64,000 nucleotides of DNA from Microvelia longipes (taxonomy: Eukaryota > Arthropoda > Insecta > Hemiptera > Veliidae): the NCBI GenBank assembly GCA_018340805.1, contig JACMZG010001863.1, forward strand, positions 23,482,377-23,546,376. The letters are read 5' to 3'. The translations under genes were made by a program, and so were the position numbers. Shown piece by piece: positions 55,698-64,000 of the stretch; the first letter of the stretch is position 1; every line of letters begins with the position of its first letter. The notes below the pieces were generated by a model that did no database searches, was not told the DNA's origin, and was given only the letters and a program-made list of their open reading frames with translations.

Positions 55698-58255
55698 TCA
55701 AACCTATTAATTGGAGCTGGACTGGGATCGTAGTTCAAGACCTGTCATTAAGATATTTTTATCTCATCCTACGTTGATCATTACAAATATCCTAAACTCT
55801 AAATATATTTTTGTACTTGCGTGACCACTGTGATTGTTTTGCCAATCGCATTTGTAAAGAATGGCAAAGTCTATAGTTGTTTCAGTTATCATTTTGACAT
55901 CGCGTGTTGTCCTTCTATTTTTGTGTCCCGTTCTTCTATCCATCAGTTTTTGCAGTTAGTTATCTTCGTTAAATTTTGTTTGAACATTATTAGGTAAACC
56001 GTTAAAGATAATTTTGTTATAATAAAGAATATACTGTTTTTCAGGCTATTTATTACACTAAATAGACTTATCGAGTAAGTATAAAAAACCCTACCTTAAC
56101 TCTCGTCCATTATTATTCGACAATTCTTCATATTATATAACTTCAATTTTTAAATCTTAAATATTGGAAAATTCATAATTGGTTGCATTTCTTGCTCACA
56201 TTTTTACTGAAATCTACAGTGTATAACATTTTTTACTTTTACCAATTTTATCATTCGGGTCATATTGATGTTAAACCCATGAAATTGTAAAATCTATCTC
56301 AAAGGTCGCATGTTTACGTTTTTTAAGGCTTTTGGTTGGTTTAAACAAAAAAAAATTACGAAAACTGTCACAAATGTGGTGACATACTTATTTAAATTAA
56401 AATGAATTAGTGATCCAATAATCAGAACGCTATGATATTACTCTTAAACGATGAGAGACTTATTCCTTTGGATTTTTACGCTTGACTTACATTTTTCTTG
56501 TATTTAAATAGTATGCATTGCTCGTGTTAGACGCAATACAAATTCTGGTAACATAACTTTTTGTGGTATAAACGCAGAATTTTAAACATTTTTAAATTAT
56601 TATCATATCTTTAGGAAAAGAAGAGTCTTTTTATCCAATGATATTGTCACATTTAGTATGATGAAGTTAAAGGTAATAAATATTTGGCCTCTTTACTGAA
56701 GGCTCCCGATTTCTGGACTTAACATTACTGAGAGATCCTAATATGACGTGAACGACTTGTTGTAAAATACCATCCACTCATATTTTGGCTCATAGCTATT
56801 TCTTTATGTTTTAAACAAGTATTTATTAACATTATCCATACAAACAAAAAAACACTACATAATATAAATCATTCATGTATCACCAAACTTTTACAGATAA
56901 AGTTCACTGGTTACTCTAATAAAAGGGTCTAATACGAAAAAGTGTAAAGACAGAGAAGAAAAATGTTTGGAAAACTCGTAAAGGGTTTGGGATTGCTAAA
57001 AGGGCTCTGTTTTTAGTTTATTCAGTTAATCCTGAAACCTTTTATACTTTTTTCCTTAGACACTAATGGCAAAGTTAACAAGTTGTGAAAATATTTTGCT
57101 TTGGAATTGCCTATGCAAGTCTCTTGTATTTGGAATTTTCTTTAATAAAATATCAATAAAACATTTAAAATTGTAATGCATGTTATAATAAATGCACTGA
57201 AAATCATACGATACTCAGATTATAAGAGTTTAAATATGGTTATTTAATCTTTTATTGATTCTTTTTATTATTATATTGTGACATATATACCTTTGAAATT
57301 TTAAAACAGTAAGGAAGGTATTGATAATGCGTGCTTAGATTTTTCTCTATTCTCTCATCAGATTGTGTTGAACAAATATTACTCCCTTTAAAAATAAAGA
57401 GATTTCACTAAGTATTTGCATCGATGTACTTTTAGTATTAACTTTTTTGAGTTGTTTGATATTTAGAATACATGGAGTTTTTTATAGCATTTCCTCTTAA
57501 AATACATCAGCCTAGCCAAGTATTAATGTTTTATTAGGGAACCCTATTTTTTTTTGTTTTTAGAAAGTACTGATTTTTCGCTTTACACTAAGACCTAAAA
57601 CAAAAAAAATGTTTTGATTAAAATTTTTGTTTTAAAATTATTTCAAAATTCCTCCTAAAGTATTTGTTTTGAAATAAAAATTTCATCTTAATGAAACAAA
57701 GCCATAAACTAATACCGTGAAAAATAAGAAAATATATTTATTATTATTATTATTTTGCATGTAATTTATTTATTTAAGTATTGAAATAAATTTAATGCTC
57801 GTTATAGTCTTTCATTAATATTATAGTTATAGAATAAAACGATAAATATTTCTTTTAATTATGTTTCGCTATTATATCATTACTGACATTTAATAAAATT
57901 TAACTTTTTATTTATAAATGATTAACTTATTACATTTTTTCTCCTGTATCATAAATAAGATACTATTCTTTTCATAACGTATTACTACTTATTTACAATT
58001 ATAAGTCATATGAGTTTAAAGTAAAAATTTAATAAGGTAAATACTATATTTATGAAATAAGAATACAAGCTTTGTGCCATGCTTCTAGCACAGTATTTTC
58101 ATGGTAAATGATTCTTATGATCATTAGTTATTTAGTAAATTTTTTGCAATAAAAGGTTTTTTTTTTAGTTTTCAATATCTGTAGTATTTGACTTAATTTT
58201 ATGCATTTACGAATAAATTCTCAAAAATTATAATATGAATATTTGTTTGTTTCAG
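55698..58255. other. AT-rich DNA without recognised gene
   Basis: No repeat family is seen. If the exon at 58256 is real, this stretch would contain its upstream intron or promoter. I could not pick out a further exon. Confidence 0.35.
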
Positions 58256-58328
58256 ACTATTACAATTTGATATTTTCATGGATGCGAGAAAACAATCTGG
58301 ACGAGGGTCGTACTCGTCTGTTAAACAG
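58256..58328 (+). CDS. Candidate exon 1 of a two-exon gene model
   Basis: The strong acceptor TATTTGTTTGTTTCAG ends at 58255 and the donor AAACAG|GTATGC begins at 58329, bounding 73 bp that are less AT-rich than their surroundings. The frame starting at 58257 reads LLQFDIFMDARKQSGRGSYS then SVKQ and ends in phase 0. It contains an ATG at 58278. A second frame (YYNLIFSWMRENNLDEGRTR...) is also open but would hit a stop directly after joining the exon at 60047. The product is not recognised. Joined to 60047-60178 the frame continues without a break. Confidence 0.4.
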
Positions 58329-58839
58329 GTATGCTATCTTCTAAATTTAATTTAAAATAATGTATTATTAGAAATTCTCGCCACAAAGCAAATTGTTCTA
58401 AAAAATGCGCAAAATAATTCAAATTGCATTGAAAAAAATATTTATGCTCTGTAATTTACTATAATTATACAAATAACTCAAGGATATTATTGTTCGATTT
58501 AAAACAGCGAGTATAGGAAGATTGAAATAAAATAATGATATTAAGTGCAATATGAATGGTATCGCGTAGGATGAAATGACTTTTTACAAAACATGTAACA
58601 TTAAAATATAAATAAAAAAATGCATGGTCATTTCTCACGTGGGTATAAAAGGATTACTTATGCATCAACATTGAAACTTATCTGGGAGGCTTACGCGTAA
58701 GTTTAGAGTTATGCTATTTTCCAGCAGGATAAGTAGAACAAATAAGGTTTAACATCAAGCATTATTTTACGCCAACGTAATCACCAATCCAGTTGTTGCA
58801 ATATTAATTCTGGTGCCTATGAGATCAACATTTCGATTA
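58329..58839. other. Presumptive intron sequence
   Basis: AT-rich, no feature recognised. It lies between the two candidate exons. Confidence 0.3.
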
Positions 58840-59680
58840 TTAAAATATTAATGTTTACACCAATGTAGTCATCATTCCAAGTATTATTATCCTAATGCTT
58901 GTATCTGTGTAATCGTCCTTCCAAGTATTGCAACCCTAACTCTTCTTGCGCCTATGCAATCATCATTCCAAGTATTGTTATCGCAATTCTTGCATATGTG
59001 TAATCATCATTCAAAGTATTACAAATCCTAATTCTTGCATCTCTATAATCGTCATCCCATATTGTTATCTTAACTCTTGCACCAATGCAATCATCATTCC
59101 AAGTATTGTTACCGCAATTCTTGCATATGTGTAATCATCATTCGAAGTATTGCAAATCCTAATTCTTGCATCTCTATAATCGTTATCCCATATAGTTATC
59201 TTAACTCTTGCACATATGCAATCATCATTCTAAGTATTGTTACCGCAATTCTTGCATATGTGTAATCATCATTCCAAGTATATAAAATCCTTATTCTTGC
59301 ATATGTGTAATCATCATTCCATATTGTTATCTTAACTCTTGCACCAATGCAATCATCATTCCAAGTATTGTTATCGCAATTCTTGCATATGTGTAATCAT
59401 CATGCCAAGTATTTAAAATCCTAATTCTTGCATCTGTGTAATCTTCATTCCATATTGTTATCCTAACTTTTGCACCAATGCAATCATCATTCCAAGTATT
59501 GCAATCTTAACACTTGTCCCTATATAATCCATTCCAAGTGTTGCAATCTTAACTCTTGCCTCTATGTAATCATCATTCTATGTATTGCAATATTAACTCT
59601 TCCCCTATGTAATCGACATTTCAAACATAGCAACATTAAATCTTCTCCCTATGTAATCGCCACTCCAAGTATTTCAATCT
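58840..59680. repeat. Higher-order tandem array, exact 131 bp period
   Basis: The monomers are about 44 bp (ATGTAATCATCATTCCAAGTATTGCAATCC..TTCTTGC types). Three monomer types make a 131 bp super-unit. The landmark CAATCATCATTC begins at 58957, 59088, 59219, 59350 and 59481, with spacing exactly 131 each time. Flanking monomers at 58840-58950 and 59500-59680 are more diverged and lack the three-type order. The frames at 58946-59134, 59077-59265 and 59470-59721 are array translations; 131 is not a multiple of three. Confidence 0.95.
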
Positions 59681-60046
59681 GTTTATTCCTTGTTGCGAAA
59701 GATGTGTTGTTAATACTATAATGTAAATCTGTCATAGTTTTATAATAATGTTGTAAACAAAGTTAATCTCAACAAAATTTCAAAAGAAAAATATCATAAA
59801 ATAGACTGGGTGGTATAGACAAAAAATTTTTCTTCTCACTGTTTTCTAACCCTTTAAATTTCAATAAGTAAATATTTATAGTAATAAAAGTTTTTATGCA
59901 TTACTTAAGTTACTACATTGTTCTTCGAGGAAAGTTTTTAAGTGAGGTAGTTTTTCTTATGGTTTTACAGTCTGGGAACATGATAAATGGGGATCTTCAA
60001 TTTGATATTGTTTCATAAAAAAAAATATAAATTTCCATTTTTGCAG

Positions 60047-60178
60047 TTAGAAAAACAATTTTATTTAAACAATGCGTTATTAGGTTCGCCTAAAAATTTA
60101 AATTTTGTAGAATTTGCAATTCTTATGAGTGATATCATTGCACTGGTCGAAATCACACGTTACTGTTTTGATGGCTGA
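60047..60178 (+). CDS. Candidate terminal exon of the two-exon gene model
   Basis: The acceptor ATTTCCATTTTTGCAG ends at 60046. The frame then reads LEKQFYLNNALLGSPKNLNF, VEFAILMSDIIALVEITRYC and FDG before TGA at 60176-60178. It begins in phase 0, matching the phase 0 end of 58256-58328. AATAAA follows at 60262-60267, 84 bp after the stop. The stretch is compositionally protein-like, with a Leu/Ile-rich segment that could be amphipathic. No family is recognised. An alternative acceptor GGTTTTACAG at 59970 would give a shorter ending (SGNMINGDLQFDIVS, stop). Confidence 0.35.
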   Translation, partial: LEKQFYLNNALLGSPKNLNFVEFAILMSDIIALVEITRYCFDG

Positions 60179-60261
60179 TGGCATTGAGTGTCTAAAACAT
60201 ATTTTTTATTCAATTATCGAGTCAATTTATGGAGAATTGTTTGAAATGACCTATATTGAGC

Positions 60262-60267
60262 AATAAA
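60262..60267 (+). terminator. Polyadenylation signal AATAAA
   Basis: A canonical hexamer 84 bp downstream of the TGA that ends the candidate terminal exon. Such hexamers are common by chance in AT-rich DNA, so its weight is only contextual. Confidence 0.3.
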
Positions 60268-61174
60268 GAATGATTTAGTTCTCTTTACAAATTGCGCATT
60301 GATCTATCGCGAATTCCATACAGAAGTAAATATATCATTAGATATAAATATATAATTAAAATAATTCAAGTAAGTAATAATTAATAGCTTTAATTTAAAT
60401 TAATATAGAGACATTCCAAAGTGTGACTATAATTTAGAAAACAGACGCATGGCATTCTTAGGATAGATTTTAAATTTATATATTCAACCAAATAAAAATT
60501 ATTTATTTACTATAAGTCTCCAAAAAGATTTTAGTAATTTCTTTAAAGAAAAATATTCTAAACAATCTTTTGTTTAAGCTTCATTTAGAAAAAACTACAT
60601 ATTGTTTTATACATGCTACAGTATTATTCATTATTTATATGCTTGCTGTATGAGTTAATTAGACTCAAATTGAAATATAAAAATTTATAAATATTAAAAT
60701 TTATAATTTTTATATTTGAGATAGGAAAGTTATGATCCCAATTTGGGCAACTTATTTTATATAATTTATAATATTCATAACATCAAAAACTTTTACATAT
60801 CTTTTTAAACTATACAACAAAAAAAATAGGTTTGTTATATAAAAGAATATTTTTCAGTGATATAAAGATCACATATTAAAAAGCATTCATTCTAAGAACG
60901 ATACACAATAATTGTTTATTCCTTTCAAAGCTCTTATTTGAGTTAAAATTTATTATATAGTTCAAAATATAGACATCCGCGTAGACAGCACCCCCGTATC
61001 TCAGCTCGTATTTTATTTATGATCACTCTCACAAAGAAATACTTACCGACTTTTAAGTGATAAAAAAAGAATTTTCATGAAAAAAGTTTAAATTATCTTC
61101 AATCAGCATGTAAAGAAATAATAAAAACAACGAGAAGTATTTTTGTTGTTATATTTAACTAATTATAGGCATAG
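60268..61174. other. AT-rich DNA without recognised gene
   Basis: No feature is recognised. Confidence 0.35.
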
Positions 61175-61270
61175 TGGAGTTGGAAAGGAGTGCCGCAGGG
61201 GGTTAAACTTGTATCAACTTTGTTTTTATTTATTTTTATCAAGCCTCGGGCTTTAGATACAGTGGATTAA
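61175..61270 (+). pseudogene. LINE reverse transcriptase fragment with GVPQG
   Basis: The frame WSWKGVPQGVKLVSTLFLFI, FIKPRALDTVD, stop, contains the RT block GVPQGs.lSplLFliyin that lies between the FDxVDH and FADD motifs of non-LTR ORF2 proteins. The flanks (to about 61330) are less AT-rich but not readable. No neighbouring RT motif could be found, so only a small relic survives. It is independent of the two larger LINE remains. Confidence 0.6.
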
Positions 61271-61736
61271 TAGGTTTTTCGTGTTAAGTCCAGAACTGAG
61301 GATGTCTAGGGCAACTCTATCTCTGAGCTTATAGCAATATTTTGTCAAAATTAAAATATCACTGATTTTTTCATTTGTCAGATGGACAGTGTCTTTCTTT
61401 TTGTATCCTCATAGAATATTTTTGACCGAAATAGGTTATTTAAAAGGATTTCTCTTTATTATTATTTTTTAAATGTCTTATTTTGAAGGTTTCTATAACA
61501 TTAAAATTTTATTTTCAAAATATTTACCAGCAGTAAAAAATGAGAGTCTTAGCATTGTTCTTTATTGTAACTGTTTAAAACCTTGGTGACTATGCAGATT
61601 TTATTTCTTTTCGACAAATACTGACGGAGAAATTTAGGGAATACAAAAAGTTAAAGGTGGCGCAGCCTCAAAATATTTATGTGTTAAATCCTTCTGTATT
61701 GAGAAATTCGCCCTTGATGTCCATCAGATTATTCTT
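61271..61736. other. AT-rich spacer
   Basis: No feature is recognised beyond the GC-richer edge of the RT relic. Confidence 0.3.
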
Positions 61737-62030
61737 TACTTTTCCTCGTTTATTCTGAAGGTATTTATAACAGTACTGTATTTAAGTTAAAAATCCGATA
61801 CTGACAGTTTACCTAAATTATCCGTATCAAGTGTTTTAAGACCTCCTAAGTTGTTATTACCATGTTCTTTGTCTGTATGTGTGTGTCTGTTATTATCATA
61901 GCAATCGTAACTTCCAGTTTGTTTATGCTAGGGAATGTAAACTTGGTACATGAGTCAACCTTTGTATCTAGTTGCGATATTCGATCAATGTCTTTTATGA
62001 CGTTATTAACCTTTTGACTTAATATTAAGT
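61737..62030 (-). repeat. Family A repeat, copy 10 (inverted)
   Basis: TTACTTTTCCTCGTTTATTC, AAAAATCCGATACTGACAGT, TTATCCGTATCAAGTGTTTT, AAGACCTCCTAAG, a GTCTGTATGTGTGTGTCTGT tract, TATCATAGCAATCGTAACTTCCAG, TTTGTTTATGCTAGGGA, TTGGTACATGAGTCAAC and a GACGTTATTAACC end correspond in order to the complement of 40660-41000. Confidence 0.75.
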
Positions 62031-62231
62031 TACTAAACGTCTCAACACATTAACGTTAACGACAAAAAATAATTAAACATTCATAAAACACAAACAATGC
62101 GGAATTTAAAATTAAGTATGAATGAAGTCTTTTATATAATTTAAAAAAAACATGTTACGTTTCATTTCATTACCACCCCTTTCACAAGTTATGTTCAGTT
62201 TTGTAGAGCATTGTGTTTTCATCCATGATCT

Positions 62232-62290
62232 CCTTCGTCGCTAAAAATGCCTTCCACAATGGAATTGAAACGTCGGACTTGTGATCTACT
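62232..62290 (+). ncRNA. Degenerate hammerhead-like motif (Penelope-like element type)
   Basis: CTAAAAATGCC is followed by the stem TTCCA/TGGAA with loop CAA, then TTGAAACGTCGGAC. Hammerhead ribozymes in Penelope-like retroelements have CTGA(A/T)GATG, a short stem II, then CGAAACGTC with a minimal stem III. Here the GAAACGTC half is intact and the CTGAAGA half appears mutated to CTAAAAA, so self-cleavage is unlikely. No Penelope RT or GIY-YIG domain was found nearby. Confidence 0.3.
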
Positions 62291-62424
62291 TTGACACATT
62301 CACCACCGGAAGACCTGAAAATTTACGTCTTTCTCAATTTTAATGTAATACCTACATACTTTTTGTTACCAAATTATTAAAATTTATCAGTACCTGTATG
62401 GATTTCTAATGGGAATAAAACTTT

Positions 62425-62545
62425 GTTTTTCGAAGACGAGCGTTGTGAGTCTGAAGATGTATTAAATCAAAAATTAAACAATTTCATATTTTAAGGACGA
62501 ACAAGGCATTTTTGATTTGCTCAGGTACCGAGGTATCTAGAGTCC
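62425..62545 (-). repeat. Family G GC-rich tag, copy 3 (inverted)
   Basis: GAAGACGAGCGTTGTGAGTC and CAGGTACCGAGGTATCTAGA echo, inverted, the GCTCGTC and TACCTCGGTACC words of 3362-3430. Confidence 0.35.
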
Positions 62546-63240
62546 GATTTTTTCTTTACTGCAAATAATTTCTTTAATATCTTTATAAAGGTGGATTTTT
62601 ATCCTATGATTTCGGAAAAATTCAGTAAAAAGAAAAACTAACATTAAGAAAGAAAAATACTTTTCCCCAAAAACAAACTGACCCCACGTCACATTCGATT
62701 CTTATTTTCCTTCTCTTGACAAACAAGTAAAAAGTTTTCTGTCGTCCCTTTATATAAAGCAAGTTTAGGCTCTCCGGAAGTTAATCACTCGTATAATAAG
62801 TTGTATACACAAAAATCTGAGCTTGCATTCTGTAACCTTGTCCTTTATTGTACAAATGTTTGATACTACAATAAATTGTCTTTAAACGATATTGTTTTTA
62901 GAGAATAAAACATTTTTGTTTGCTAAAGTTTGTTCTCATGTTAGTAGCCACAACCAAAACTAATTATAACTTGAACAGCCTACTTTTGCCATTAATATGA
63001 AAACTTCTTACAGGGGTTTTTATTTGTTTGCACATTATCGTTTTCTAGACTACACCTAAAAGTTGATTTTTGTGCTAGGTAAAGTAATATATAAACCAAG
63101 AAGGGAAACTCCTATACTGACACATGTTAAAAATTCAGACCTGCTTGATCAGCTGATAGCTGGCTCAAAAATAAAAAATGGCTAAAATTAGAATAACTGC
63201 GCATGCGCCTTTTCGGATTTAGGTTTTTTATTTAATTTTA
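62546..63240. other. AT-rich DNA, weak TATA-like word
   Basis: CTTTATATAAAG at about 62749-62758 is TATA-like, but the nearest TCACT is about 36 bp away. No gene is seen. ACTGCGCATGCGCC at 63197-63210 recalls the GCGCA words of families F and H. Confidence 0.25.
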
Positions 63241-63620
63241 TTGGCAACCCTGATAACATTAGGTGAGTTTTACACTTAGAATAACACTATATATAGAAGG
63301 AGCACTACTGATAACATGAAAGCCGGTTCACTGGTGCACCTAAGTAATGCTGCCACTCTAACAATATACAATTTTCTTTGGCAAATTGTTGACAATACTT
63401 CCGGTTGCTGAATTATTATGTTCTATTATTAATTAATGATTGATTATTCATAAAATACTAATATAAATATCGGTGCATTACAATATTTAAAGCATTTTAA
63501 ATTGTAGTTTAACGTATTTATTAAAATTATATATAAACAGTAGTCCTCGTCAACTAAATGTAAATTCTTGTATTCTACCACCCTTTTGCCATCTAAGACC
63601 AGTTTTATTGAATACTCAGC
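63241..63620 (+). mobile_element. Family L element, copy 2
   Basis: TTGGCAACCC..AACATTAGGTG at the left is a diverged partner of CACCTAAGTAATGCTGCCAC at 63339-63358. Then come ATATAGAAGGAGCACTACTG, AAAGCCGGTTCACTGGTG, TCCGGTTGCTGAATTATTAT, TTATTAATTAATGATTGATT and GTCCTCGTCAACT. It is homologous to 41430-41830 and 63701-63960. Confidence 0.7.
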
Positions 63621-63700
63621 AGGTGTTTTAAGTTATTATTTTGTTCTTTACGATCTTTCTTCATTAATAGATATTTTTGTGACGAATATTTAAAATAATG

Positions 63701-63960
63701 TTTTGTTGTCAGGTTGGCAGCATTATTTAGGTGCACCCTTAGAATAATACTTTATATAGAAGGAGCACTACTGATAACACGAAAGCCGGTTCACTGGTGT
63801 AGCTAAGTAATGCTGCCAACCTAACAAAATAAAATGTTTTTTTAACAAAGTTTGCAATATTTCCGGTTGTTGAAGTATATAATTAAATAATTTATTAATG
63901 CTTCATTACTTATTAATTCTAAATGTATAAAATGGTTAATTATAATATTTTAGGTATAAG
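63701..63960 (+). mobile_element. Family L element, copy 3, with visible inverted arms
   Basis: The left arm TCAGGTTGGCAGCATTATTT plus AGGTGCACC (63709-63737) mirrors GGTGTAGCTAAGTAATGCTG plus CCAACCTAAC (63796-63825). The centre carries TATATAGAAGGAGCACTACT and AAAGCCGGTTCACTGGTG. A common 3' part (TTCCGGTTGTTGAAGTATAT, ATTTATTAATGCTTCATTAC) follows. It lies about 470 bp after copy 2 in the same orientation. Confidence 0.7.
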
Positions 63961-64000
63961 AAAATGTATTTGAACGATTATAACAAGAAAAATTTTAATT

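Noticed and set aside
58946..59721. Three overlapping ORFs of 62-83 codons
   Set aside because: They lie wholly in the 131 bp period array, and the same words are read in different frames in successive super-units.

Overview
The window is AT-rich eukaryotic DNA with the texture of a large, repeat-laden arthropod genome, most likely an insect. This is an inference. It rests on jockey/CR1-type LINE remains, a Harbinger-type MITE with a TAA target duplication, a tRNA-derived SINE, many foldback MITEs, long (TA)n tracts and isolated exon-like islands bounded by GT/AG signals. There is no bacterial gene organisation, no intact multi-domain protein gene, and no rRNA or true tRNA gene. One ambiguous base (N) lies at 31401.

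Most recognisable content is repetitive. By comparing the window with itself I defined these families (letters are local names). A: a 200-360 bp ladder-like repeat with about ten copies in both orientations. B: a 1155 bp Harbinger-like MITE (4967-6121). C: long-TIR elements (8780-9390, 21890-22520). D: a short MITE (51-98, 21053-21221, 42616-42784). E: a repeat ending in two hairpins (8340-8660, 18480-18715, 20905-21350, 25935-26110). F: a MITE (19788-20194). G: GC-rich tags. H: a dispersed repeat (35040-35300, 53990-54310). J: foldbacks (45111-45431, 54708-55028). K: MITEs (340-479, 34444-34922). L: three copies (41430-41830, 63241-63620, 63701-63960). Family D sits inside an E copy and inside an A copy, which gives a relative age order.

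Tandem arrays are the second layer: a roughly 19 bp minisatellite (20205-20895), a roughly 36 bp array (31405-32195), a roughly 39 bp array (33921-34432), a 24 bp array (47105-47312), a roughly 48 bp array (11570-11910), a two-level array with a 265 bp period (50436-51145), and a higher-order array with an exact 131 bp period (58840-59680).

Retroelement remains are a 5'-truncated LINE with an open ORF2 C-terminus and an (AAATA)n tail (16563-17266), an old frame-broken LINE reverse transcriptase (27500-28990), and an RT fragment with a GVPQG motif (61175-61270). A hammerhead-like motif of the kind carried by Penelope-like elements may lie at 62232-62290.

Host-gene evidence is thin. The best candidates are a two-exon model at 58256-60178 with a phase-matched splice and an AATAAA downstream, a small secreted-peptide-like exon ending in a GTAAGT donor (33144-33317), a GC-rich splice-bracketed island at 13379-13500, and a decayed coding exon at 2723-2927. 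A TATA plus TCAGT core promoter is visible at 37065-37100. None of these is assigned a function. The remaining stretches are AT-rich DNA in which I see no gene.
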